A stretch of 6,055 bases of DNA from Candidatus Altimarinota bacterium (GCA_026982915.1 JALWQU010000131.1:1-6055), one strand, 5' to 3'. Positions 1-5,993 are shown, numbered from the stretch's first letter. Program-made: numbers and translations. The notes: generated by a model from the sequence alone, not told the origin.

Positions 1-1704
1 GATAAAATGAGGCTTTTTTGTTCGGATTTTCCTTATGAGTTAACCCCCGGGCAAAAACAGTCGTGGGAGGAGGTTCGGATTGATATGGAAAAAGCTAAGC
101 CTGTCGACCGATTGGTTTGTGGTGATGTCGGGTTTGGAAAAACAGAGATTGCTATGCGGGCGGCTTTTAAGACTTTTTGTTCGGGGTTTCAGTGCGCTAT
201 TTTGGCACCGATTACGATCTTGGCAGAACAGCATTATCAGAGCTTTATGAAGCGTATTGCCGAGAGAGATTATGGAGTTCGATTGGCGTTGCTTTCACGT
301 TTTCAGTCACCGGCAGAACAAAAACAAATCATCAAGGATATTGCCTTTGGGTTAGTCGATATCGTTATCGGAACGCACCGATTGTTATCGGATGATGTGA
401 AGTTCAAAAACCTCGGTATGATTATTATTGATGAAGAGCAACGGTTTGGCGTGAAGCAAAAAGAAAAATTAAAAAAAATGCGAAATGGGGTTGATATTCT
501 AACCCTTACGGCCACACCAATTCCACGGACACTGCATATGGGACTGAATAAACTAAAGGATATTTCTACCATTACGACCCCGCCACCAGGGAGGTTACCC
601 GTGGTAACCGAAGTACGAAAGTATAGTTTTGATCTTATTCGGGAGCGAATTTTAGCCGAGGTAAAACGAGGTGGGCAGGTTTATTTTTTACATAATCAGG
701 TTCAGACCATTGAGTCTCAGGCAGAGCAATTACGACAATTAATGCCGAATATTCGGTTTATTGTGGCACATGGTCAAATGACACCATACGAATTAGAAAG
801 CCGCATTAAAAAGTTTAAGTCAGGTGAAGCTGACGTTTTAGTGGCTTCAACCATTATTGAAAATGGAATTGATCTTCCTAATGCTAATACGCTCTTTGTC
901 AACAGGTCTGAAAAATTTGGTCTATCACAGCTTTATCAGCTACGAGGACGAGTTGGTCGAGGACGAACACAGGCCTATGCTTTTTTCCTTTATCAGGGGC
1001 AAAGATTAGCCGTTGATGCCAAAAAAAGATTGCGGGCTATTGTGGAGGCGTCTGAATTAGGATCGGGGTTTCAGATCGCTATGCGGGACTTGGAAATCCG
1101 TGGCGCTGGTGAGATTTTGGGATCAAGTCAATCAGGAGCGATGCGAGACACGGGAGTTTCACATTTTATTCGAATGCTGAATCAGACGGTTGAGAAGATG
1201 AAGAATGGAGAGCAGGGTATGGACACAGAAGACGAAGAGAATATCACGGTAGAGATCCCTCTTTCGGCTTATATTCCGCCAAGTTATATTCCTAATGCGG
1301 ATGAAAAAATTCAGGTTTATCAGGAATTAGCGGGGGCCGAATCGATCAAGGTGCTTCAAGAATATAAAAAGGATTTAGAGGAAGATTATGGAGAATTACC
1401 AATTGAAGTAGAAAACTTATGTCGGGTTGTTCATCTAAAGATTGCCCTTAGAAAGGCGCATCTTTCGGGGATTCGTGTGCAGAAAAAATCACACAGAGAA
1501 TATGAGATTATTATTCGGCTGGGGAAAGGGTTTACCCCTGATCAGATTTTCAATCTTATTCAGCATTCAGAAAAAAAGTGGGTGGTAACGGCGAATGCTC
1601 TCAAACTAGAACTCGATAAATTACCGGTAACCTGGTACAAAGAGCTTCTGGATGATGTGAAGTACTTAGAAAAAGAAGATAAGGCTAAGGAAAAGAAGGG
1701 GTAA
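1..1704 (+). CDS. mfd: Transcription-repair coupling factor Mfd, C-terminal half (5' partial)
   Basis: Mfd is the cytoplasmic DNA translocase that pushes stalled RNA polymerase off damaged template and recruits UvrA. The frame is open to the first base of the window, so the ATG at 7 is internal. Counting from that Met, the visible motifs are Walker A GDVGFGKT (39-46), DEEQ (142-145), motif III TATPIPRT (168-175), ENGIDLP (from 285) and the arginine-finger motif QLYQLRGRVGRGR (308-320). These are followed by the translocation (TRG) region with MRDLEIRGAGEILG (from about 357). The last ~150 residues (from ITVEIPLSAYIPP) match the C-terminal TRCF domain, including DYGELPIEVENL. About 525 residues follow Walker A, close to E. 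coli Mfd, so the C-terminus is complete. The missing part is the N-terminal UvrB-like and RNA-polymerase-interacting domains. RecG and PriA are excluded by the GDVGFGKTE and RGAGEILG wording and by the TRCF tail. No clear terminator follows the TAA. Confidence 0.96.
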   Translation, partial: DKMRLFCSDFPYELTPGQKQSWEEVRIDMEKAKPVDRLVCGDVGFGKTEIAMRAAFKTFCSGFQCAILAPITILAEQHYQSFMKRIAERDYGVRLALLSRFQSPAEQKQIIKDIAFGLVDIVIGTHRLLSDDVKFKNLGMIIIDEEQRFGVKQKEKLKKMRNGVDILTLTATPIPRTLHMGLNKLKDISTITTPPPGRLPVVTEVRKYSFDLIRERILAEVKRGGQVYFLHNQVQTIESQAEQLRQLMPNIRFIVAHGQMTPYELESRIKKFKSGEADVLVASTIIENGIDLPNANTLFVNRSEKFGLSQLYQLRGRVGRGRTQAYAFFLYQGQRLAVDAKKRLRAIVEASELGSGFQIAMRDLEIRGAGEILGSSQSGAMRDTGVSHFIRMLNQTVEKMKNGEQGMDTEDEENITVEIPLSAYIPPSYIPNADEKIQVYQELAGAESIKVLQEYKKDLEEDYGELPIEVENLCRVVHLKIALRKAHLSGIRVQKKSHREYEIIIRLGKGFTPDQIFNLIQHSEKKWVVTANALKLELDKLPVTWYKELLDDVKYLEKEDKAKEKKG

Positions 1705-1731
1705 AGAATCTTTTGTTTTTTTGATTTTCCT

Positions 1732-1759
1732 TTGCCCAAATTTTTTACCATTCTATGAT
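1732..1759 (+). promoter_or_regulatory. Possible sigma-70-type promoter for the lipoprotein gene
   Basis: A TTGCCC hexamer (1732-1737; 4 of 6 to TTGACA) is followed after 16 bp by TATGAT (1754-1759; 5 of 6 to TATAAT). Transcription would start near 1766, giving a 5' leader of about 25 nt before the ATG at 1791. This is a visual match in AT-rich DNA, so it is weak. The lipoprotein gene could instead be read through from mfd, 86 bp upstream, since no terminator is evident. Confidence 0.35.
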
Positions 1760-1790
1760 CCTTGTGTTTTTTAATTTTTAATAACCATAA

Positions 1791-2276
1791 ATGATGAAAT
1801 CAGCAATACTAATACTCTTTACGACTGTTTTATTAACCGGATGTATGAACGATACAGCAAAAAAAGTTGATAAAAATACAGAAGTATCAATAAAAGCCAA
1901 AACAGAGGCGGTTAAGAGTGACTGGAAAACCTATACGGGATTTGGCGTAACGATAAGTTATCCAGATGATGGAACCTATAAAATTGAAGCATCAAAAGAG
2001 GGTGCTGAAAGTTTTGCTATCGCACAAGAACACCCTGGTAATATCTTCCATGTTACGGTTTCCGATAAAATCCCCTCTTTTGTTGATGGCAAGGAGCTCA
2101 AAGTTATCGAGGGAAATACTTATAAGGTTTTCCATCGTGAAGGTATGGGAACTGGCTATGGCTATGTTCTAGAGCGTAACGGTAAGTTCTATATATTTGA
2201 GTCTGGGTATGGTCCCAAAAATAAAGTTTTCGAACAAATGATGAAAACGGTGAAGCTTAAGGATTTATCTTTGTAA
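1791..2276 (+). CDS. Small hypothetical lipoprotein
   Basis: The 161-residue product begins with a lipoprotein signal peptide: a short lysine-containing n-region, a hydrophobic stretch (residues 5-15) and the lipobox LTGC (15-18). Cys18 would be lipidated and the rest tethered outside the membrane. Residues 19-43 are a charged, Lys/Thr-rich linker. A compact domain follows (about 45-157), starting DWKTYTGFGVTISYP and ending FEQMMKTVKL. That outline, an aromatic-GF-V-YP opening and a terminal helix plus strand, resembles small extracytoplasmic PsbP-like/Mog1-fold domains common in bacterial lipoproteins, but this is by eye only. Two adjacent ATGs (1791, 1794) are possible starts; the second gives the more usual MKS opening. 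No Shine-Dalgarno sequence precedes either. It lies 86 bp after mfd, on the same strand. Function unknown. Confidence 0.85.
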   Translation: MMKSAILILFTTVLLTGCMNDTAKKVDKNTEVSIKAKTEAVKSDWKTYTGFGVTISYPDDGTYKIEASKEGAESFAIAQEHPGNIFHVTVSDKIPSFVDGKELKVIEGNTYKVFHREGMGTGYGYVLERNGKFYIFESGYGPKNKVFEQMMKTVKLKDLSL

Positions 2277-2308
2277 GATTAGCGTTAAAGGGAGGATAGG
2301 AGAGGCGA

Positions 2309-2431
2309 TAATTTGGTAATTTCATCTTGTATTTTGCCTAAAAAGCAATAAGCTTGTGCTTGAATTTTTAGGTGGTATTGGATTACTTTTTTAACCACTA
2401 TTTGAAATGTATGGAGCAAGGCGAATATTAT
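2309..2431. repeat. 123-bp direct repeat, copy 1 (left boundary of two-gene cassette)
   Basis: This segment recurs at 5113-5235 in the same orientation, matching at 122 of 123 positions; the only difference is T at 2373 against C at 5177. Identity stops abruptly at both ends (2308 A vs 5112 C; 2432 A vs 5236 G). It contains a hairpin (2336-2373) and ends with the first 25 bases of the secreted-repeat gene found intact at 5211. It sits between the lipoprotein gene and the tail of the ATP-grasp gene, whose stop codon (2430-2428) lies inside it. Confidence 0.97.
2336..2373. other. Stem-loop inside repeat copy 1
   Basis: CCTAAAAA (2337-2344) pairs perfectly with TTTTTAGG (2365-2372). Inside it, AAGC (2350-2353) pairs with GCTT (2358-2361) around a TTGT loop. 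The outer closing pair is G2336 with T2373, only a wobble, because of the single mismatch between repeat copies. It lies between convergent genes and could slow or end transcription in either direction, but no U-tract follows on either strand, so I do not call it a terminator. Confidence 0.55.
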
Positions 2432-2433
2432 AA
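2407..2433 (+). pseudogene. Duplicated dead 5' end of the secreted-repeat gene
   Basis: Within repeat copy 1, an ATG followed by codons for YGARRIL repeats the first eight codons of the intact gene at 5211. It then runs into TAA (2431-2433) as soon as the repeat ends. It is a by-product of the duplication, not an expressed gene. Its last codons overlap the end of the ATP-grasp gene on the other strand. Confidence 0.8.
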
Positions 2434-3648
2434 GGTTTTTATTTTTATAGTTTTTTCAGCTCTTTCAGCGCTTTTCAATGCTTCTTCGGGAGTGTTGCCA
2501 GAGGCTAATATGTAGCCGGCTCTTTCTCTTGATGTTTTTAATTCCCCTACTTTATACCCTTCTGGAAAAAAGAATTCTACTTTTTCAATACCTGGAAGAT
2601 TAGCCGCCTCCAACAAACCATTGATACTTTGAATAGTACCTGATGAAATCTTTAAAAACCTGAGCACAACTGATTGCTGTGGATCTTTGTCTGTCAAAGA
2701 TTCCATGTCTATTTCTTTTCCCATTGAAAGCAACGCTGTTGCCTTTGATAAATTAAATCCAGTAGCCGCATGCACTAACCGTGGATCTTCTCCTCCACCC
2801 AGCCTTGGCATAACTTCAATTATACAGGGTCCTCGTTCTTGATTATCAATTATCTGTGCATAAATAGGAGCATTATTAATTTCCATTACCTCACAGGCTT
2901 TATTCATAATTTCTTGAATTTTTGAAAGTTTATTTTTATCTGTTGTAGCTGGATATACTTTTTCCATAGCTACACCAAAAGCCCCTCCTCTTTCCCTTGA
3001 TGAATTTCTATATGAAGTTGTTAATAATTTAAAATTACCATTAATCACAATTCCATTAACTCCTATTTCAGAACCCTCAATAAACTCTTGTAGTAAAACT
3101 TTCCCATTTTGACTAGCCTCAAAGGCCTCCTGGATACTAGAAAAAGCTTCTATTTTTGAATTGGCTTTATTCACTCCGGTTTGCCCTATTCCTTCGTCTG
3201 GTTTGATTACTACCGGGAAAATAATGTCTTCCCAATTAATTTCTTGAAAGTCTTCTGGGCAGGCCCCCTCATAGGTTTTTGGTATAGGGAGATTGTTTGC
3301 TTGCAAAATTTTTCTAGTAGAACCCTTTTCCATTGGCAACTTTGCAACTGAAGAGGAAACATAACTTGGTATTCCTAATTTTTCAGCCACTAAGGCCATG
3401 ATATATACGGCCTTATCACTCCCTCCTGAGCTGACATATTCAGGAAGCATTGATTCGGAAAATTTTAAAATTTCCTCCACATTATAGCGGTTTATAGAAA
3501 CCACTTTATGAGCTTTTCCATGGGCTGGAGCTTCTTCTCTGTCATCTAATACAGTTACGTTTTGCCCCTCTTCTATAAGTGCTTCTATTAAACAAAGCTG
3601 GGGGTGCCCCCCCCCGATTACAAGTGTTTTACTATTTTCTGGTGTCAT
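2428..3648 (-). CDS. ATP-grasp ligase, carbamoyl-phosphate synthase/PurK-like
   Basis: The 406-residue protein probably activates a carboxylate with ATP as an acyl-phosphate and joins it to an amine or similar nucleophile. The N-terminal pre-ATP-grasp fold has VIGGGHPQL (10-18) and VTVLDD (31-36), with YVSSGGSDKA (71-80) and GIPSYVSSSVA further on. The ATP-grasp core shows VVIKP (146-150), the glycine-rich loop after it, QEFIEGSEIGV (187-197) and the metal-site motif EVMPRLGGG (278-286). Met280 sits where many relatives have Asn; PurK and PurT also vary there. Residues 325-406 form a C-terminal domain of the kind seen in biotin carboxylase/CarB relatives. It is not a Ddl/VanA-type ligase by motif wording. 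The gene is second in an operon, 25 bp after the fusion gene, with no Shine-Dalgarno. A run of nine G encodes Gly12-14. The stop codon is supplied by the flanking repeat. Substrate unknown. Confidence 0.88.
   Translation of the reverse strand: MTPENSKTLVIGGGHPQLCLIEALIEEGQNVTVLDDREEAPAHGKAHKVVSINRYNVEEILKFSESMLPEYVSSGGSDKAVYIMALVAEKLGIPSYVSSSVAKLPMEKGSTRKILQANNLPIPKTYEGACPEDFQEINWEDIIFPVVIKPDEGIGQTGVNKANSKIEAFSSIQEAFEASQNGKVLLQEFIEGSEIGVNGIVINGNFKLLTTSYRNSSRERGGAFGVAMEKVYPATTDKNKLSKIQEIMNKACEVMEINNAPIYAQIIDNQERGPCIIEVMPRLGGGEDPRLVHAATGFNLSKATALLSMGKEIDMESLTDKDPQQSVVLRFLKISSGTIQSINGLLEAANLPGIEKVEFFFPEGYKVGELKTSRERAGYILASGNTPEEALKSAERAEKTIKIKTL
3607..3615 (-). repeat. G9 homopolymer near the start of the ATP-grasp gene
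   Basis: Nine C on the plus strand are nine G on the coding strand, forming three GGG codons for Gly12-Gly14 of the N-terminal VIGGGHP loop. It is the longest G/C homopolymer noticed in the window. Gain or loss of one base would shift the frame within the first 15 codons, so it is both a possible slippage (phase-variation) site and a possible sequencing-error site. Confidence 0.9.
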
Positions 3649-3673
3649 TCTTTTTAAGTTTAAAATATATAAT

Positions 3674-5065
3674 TTAGAGTTCGTGTTTTAATTCTTTTTT
3701 AGAAGAAAAAGAATATTCTAGTAGGTGTGAGTTTGGTTGTTTTAATTTGGCAGAATCTTCAAGAGAATATTGTCCCACAAATCCACGTATCATTCGATTG
3801 GTGCTCTCATGGCCAACGATTACAGTATTTTCACCCACCGAAATAATTTTATCAATATCTCTTTGAACTCTTAAGGCTATGTCATAATAAGATTCTCCAC
3901 CCGGATAAGGTGTTCTCAATTTATCGAGAGTCTTTCTTTCTAAAAAATCAGGATAACATTCTATCGAAGATCTAAGTTTTCCTTGTAAATCTCCAAAATT
4001 CATTTCTATAAATTTTTCTACCAGACGAATACCTATACCTAATACTTCTGAAACAATTTGTGCGGTTTCAACACTTCTTCCAAGAGGACTAGAATAAATA
4101 GATTCTATGTTTCGATCCTTTAGGAAATTAGCTAGGCGCTTTGCTTGTTCTCTTCCTTCTTTGGTCAATGCGGAATTAAGTCTCCCCTGAAGTCTTTTTT
4201 GTTTATTCCATTCAGTTTGCCCATGTCTGGCTATATATATTGAAAAATCTTCTCCATGAGTTTCCGCTCGGAGACGATTAATAAGCCCCTGTAAAATAAA
4301 ATGTTTATGTTCTTTCGCCTCTTCTGATTTATAAGCTATATGCCCTGTATAAAAAGATTCTAATTCAGGTCTCTCTTGAGGTGTTTTATTGTCACTTATA
4401 AAGCCACCTACCACCCCTGAGTTTATTAAATTTTCAACTTCTGAAACAGGGAAGGCCCCTTCTTTGGATAAGTTTATGATTAATGGCTTGTTTGGGTTTT
4501 TACTTAGAGCCTCCATATCTACTAGGGATTCTCCATGATTAACCACTACAATTACAACTTTGCTCGTAAGTTGTAGTTCCCCTAAATCAAGATAATGAAA
4601 ATATTCCAACCCTTCCTTTGGGGTTGGAGTATGATAGGCAATATTTAAACCATACTTCTCTTTTAGGTCTTTTGCTAGAGTGTATCCAATTCGCCCCATT
4701 CCAATAAAACCTATTGTATCATCTGGTTTTAAAATCTCTTTATTTTCACTTATTTTTTGAGTGGTAAAGTCAATTACAGCCTTTGTACAATATCCTCTAG
4801 TCGTATGTGCCGTAATATTATTAGACTCAAAAATTTCAAGATCTGGCATATTTGAATCATCCGTTCCCCAGTTTACAAAAAGTTTGACTTCTTGCATTTT
4901 CTCCACAAGTGCTGGGTTAAAATCTAGATTGTTATTCCAAACTACAACATCAGCATCAACTTGGCTTGATGCTTCTAGTTCTTCTTTAGAAATACGTTCC
5001 ATACTAATATTCTCTGAAATTCTTTCTGGATCTACGTTGCAATCAATATTCAAAAGTTTAGTCAT
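3674..5065 (-). CDS. D-2-hydroxyacid dehydrogenase-like / histidine phosphatase fusion
   Basis: The 463-residue protein has two enzymatic halves. Residues 1 to about 268 resemble D-isomer-specific 2-hydroxyacid dehydrogenases. They have a substrate-domain portion (LFVNWGTDDSNMPDLEIFES), the dinucleotide loop GFIGMGRIG (119-127), INLSKEG (197-203) and TGHIAYKSEEA (240-250), where His242 fits the catalytic His. The usual catalytic Arg is Lys201, and the usual Glu appears absent (near Lys227). His145 stands where NAD-preferring enzymes have Asp. Residues 275-460 are a histidine phosphatase/phosphoglycerate-mutase domain: RHGQTEWN (280-287, phosphorylated His281), SSPLGRSVETA (325-335), EMNFGDLQG (354-362) and VGHES (417-421), all key residues present. 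The fusion heads the operon with the ATP-grasp gene. Start: ATG at 5065, lacking a Shine-Dalgarno but 7 nt after a good -10 box. A SerA plus histidine-phosphatase-type phosphoserine phosphatase pairing is conceivable but unproven. Confidence 0.88.
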   Translation of the reverse strand: MTKLLNIDCNVDPERISENISMERISKEELEASSQVDADVVVWNNNLDFNPALVEKMQEVKLFVNWGTDDSNMPDLEIFESNNITAHTTRGYCTKAVIDFTTQKISENKEILKPDDTIGFIGMGRIGYTLAKDLKEKYGLNIAYHTPTPKEGLEYFHYLDLGELQLTSKVVIVVVNHGESLVDMEALSKNPNKPLIINLSKEGAFPVSEVENLINSGVVGGFISDNKTPQERPELESFYTGHIAYKSEEAKEHKHFILQGLINRLRAETHGEDFSIYIARHGQTEWNKQKRLQGRLNSALTKEGREQAKRLANFLKDRNIESIYSSPLGRSVETAQIVSEVLGIGIRLVEKFIEMNFGDLQGKLRSSIECYPDFLERKTLDKLRTPYPGGESYYDIALRVQRDIDKIISVGENTVIVGHESTNRMIRGFVGQYSLEDSAKLKQPNSHLLEYSFSSKKELKHEL

Positions 5066-5072
5066 TAATTTG

Positions 5073-5100
5073 ACTATAATTAATTCGCACAGTTTGTCAT
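5073..5100 (-). promoter_or_regulatory. Promoter of the two-gene cassette, predicted leaderless
   Basis: Read on the minus strand, ATGACA (5100-5095; 5 of 6 to TTGACA) is followed after 16 bp by TATAGT (5078-5073; 5 of 6 to TATAAT). Only seven bases (CAAATTA) separate the -10 box from the ATG at 5065. Transcription would therefore begin at or next to the start codon, consistent with the lack of a ribosome binding site. It lies wholly in the 47-bp unique segment between repeat copy 2 and the first cassette gene, so the cassette carries its own promoter. Confidence 0.6.
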
Positions 5101-5112
5101 ATTTTTCTCATC

Positions 5113-5235
5113 TAATTTGGTAATTTCATCTTGTATTTTGCCTAAAAAGCAATAAGCTTGTGCTTGAATTTTTAGGCGGTATTGGATTACTTTTTTAACC
5201 ACTATTTGAAATGTATGGAGCAAGGCGAATATTAT
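5113..5235. repeat. 123-bp direct repeat, copy 2 (right boundary of cassette)
   Basis: This copy matches 2309-2431 at 122 of 123 positions. It forms the region directly upstream of the intact secreted-repeat gene and includes that gene's first 25 bases (5211-5235), so it is probably in the native context on its right side. Its hairpin (5140-5148 with 5169-5177) has nine perfect pairs, because C5177 pairs with G5140 where copy 1 has T. It separates the divergent promoters of the cassette and the secreted-protein gene. I see no convincing -35/-10 pair for the plus-strand gene within it. Confidence 0.97.
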
Positions 5236-5969
5236 GGGGGCAATTACTAGTCGGTATACTTTTGCTTGGCTTTTTAGGTTTTAGTTCAGCTCTTGCTGTG
5301 GAACGATCATGGGAGAATAAGACGGAGCAAGAGAATACTGGATGGAAAGCCGAGCTTAAATCATGGGGGCAAGTAAACGATGCATGGTTTGAAAAGCGAG
5401 AGGCTTTGCTAGATAAGTATTATGGTGATAGCGATCAGGGAGAAAAGTATTGTAATACGAATGGTTGTTATGAAGAGGGCCTCTTGTCCTTGACTTATGA
5501 AACGCCTGACAAAAGTCAGTATTGGGAATTTAACTCTACAGGATCTTTAGACATTGAAATAAAGAAAGCTTTAACCTTTAGTGTCATTAATAGCGGGCAA
5601 ACGGTAACCCTTGAAACAATAGGCAATGAGTATTGGGAAAGTCGTAATAGCGGGCAAAAAATTAAATATGTTGACAAAGAGGGTAATGTTTGGGAAAGTT
5701 ATAATACCGGACAAAGCCTTATTTTTAAGGGGGTAGATGGTTCTTCATGGGAAAGTCGTAATAGTGGAATGTCACTAGAATTACGGGATGCAGAAGGGCA
5801 TACTTGGGAGAGTCGTAATTCAGGACAAAGTGTTGATAATGATGGCAATGTTTCAAATGATATGGGTGCGATATTTAAGGATGATGAATCTTTTCTAGAG
5901 GATGAAGATGTTATGGATATGGGTATGGATGAAGATATGGATTTCTCCGATCTTGATACGGACTTCTGA
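5211..5969 (+). CDS. Secreted protein with 19-residue Trp repeats and acidic tail
   Basis: I do not recognise this 252-residue protein. It starts with a signal peptide: basic residues Arg5-Arg6, a hydrophobic core (12-24) and a probable type I cleavage site after ALA at 27-29. Residues 30-100 are Trp/Glu-rich and include Cys81 and Cys86, which could form a disulfide. From Trp105 to about 207 the protein consists of repeats of 18-19 residues, beginning at W105, F123, W142, W161, W180 and W199. The clearest form is WESRNSGQ followed by alternating hydrophobic residues and a D/G-rich turn, suggesting a small beta-solenoid or beta-sheet stack. The final 29 residues have 15 Asp/Glu interspersed with Met and Phe, possibly metal- or cation-binding. 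There is no second membrane anchor or sorting motif. The ATG at 5211 has no Shine-Dalgarno. The stop is TGA. Confidence 0.85.
   Translation: MYGARRILWGQLLVGILLLGFLGFSSALAVERSWENKTEQENTGWKAELKSWGQVNDAWFEKREALLDKYYGDSDQGEKYCNTNGCYEEGLLSLTYETPDKSQYWEFNSTGSLDIEIKKALTFSVINSGQTVTLETIGNEYWESRNSGQKIKYVDKEGNVWESYNTGQSLIFKGVDGSSWESRNSGMSLELRDAEGHTWESRNSGQSVDNDGNVSNDMGAIFKDDESFLEDEDVMDMGMDEDMDFSDLDTDF
5577..5831 (+). repeat. Tandem 57-bp coding repeats (19-residue units)
   Basis: The Trp codons at 5634, 5691, 5748 and 5805 are exactly 57 bp apart, each opening a WES-x-N-[ST]-G block. A degenerate unit starts at 5577 and a further one at 5523. The nucleotide similarity is strongest in the TGGGA(A/G)AGTCGTAAT core. 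The arrangement fits internal duplication of one unit, with drift greatest in the first units. Confidence 0.85.
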
Positions 5970-5980
5970 TTTTTTATTAT
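5953..5980 (+). promoter_or_regulatory. Possible promoter for the terminal lipoprotein gene
   Basis: TTGATA (5953-5958; 5 of 6 to TTGACA) and TATTAT (5975-5980; 5 of 6 to TATAAT) are 16 bp apart, spanning the end of the preceding gene. Transcription would start near 5987, inside or just after the ATG at 5985. That favours the in-frame ATG at 5994 as the real start, with almost no leader. Confidence 0.4.
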
Positions 5981-5993
5981 TATAATGACTTTT

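Larger units (their letters stand above)
2432..5112. mobile_element. Putative inserted two-gene cassette between direct repeats
   Basis: This 2,681-bp unique segment lies between the two 123-bp direct repeats. It holds only a promoter region and two minus-strand genes, against an otherwise plus-strand neighbourhood. Removing the segment and one repeat would leave the lipoprotein gene, one upstream region and an intact secreted-repeat gene in a row. I see no transposase, integrase, terminal inverted repeats or integron attC core motifs, so the route of entry is unknown. Campbell-type integration of a circle sharing the 123-bp sequence would give this layout, as would insertion with a long target duplication. 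An assembly join is an alternative. Confidence 0.5.

Noticed and set aside
1705..1790. Rho-independent terminator after mfd
   Set aside because: T-rich stretches exist, but the only pairing (GGTAAA with TTTACC) has a six-base stem and a loop of about 40 nt.
2309..2431. Repeat copies as integron attC sites around a gene cassette
   Set aside because: Length and an internal hairpin fit loosely, but I find no GTTRRRY/RYYYAAC core pair, no integrase, and the repeat contains the start of a neighbouring gene.
2428..5065. A vanHA-type D-Ala-D-Lac resistance operon
   Set aside because: The ligase motifs (N-terminal VIGGGHP fold, EVMPRLGGG) are CarB/PurK-like rather than Ddl/VanA-like, and there is no VanX or regulator.
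4761..5123. Plus-strand 120-codon open frame
   Set aside because: It lies antisense to the well-supported dehydrogenase N-terminus, has Ser/Thr-rich non-protein-like composition and no domain signal; a shadow frame.
2309..5235. Composite transposon or IS element
   Set aside because: No transposase gene, no terminal inverted repeats in the 123-bp copies, and no short target duplication outside them.
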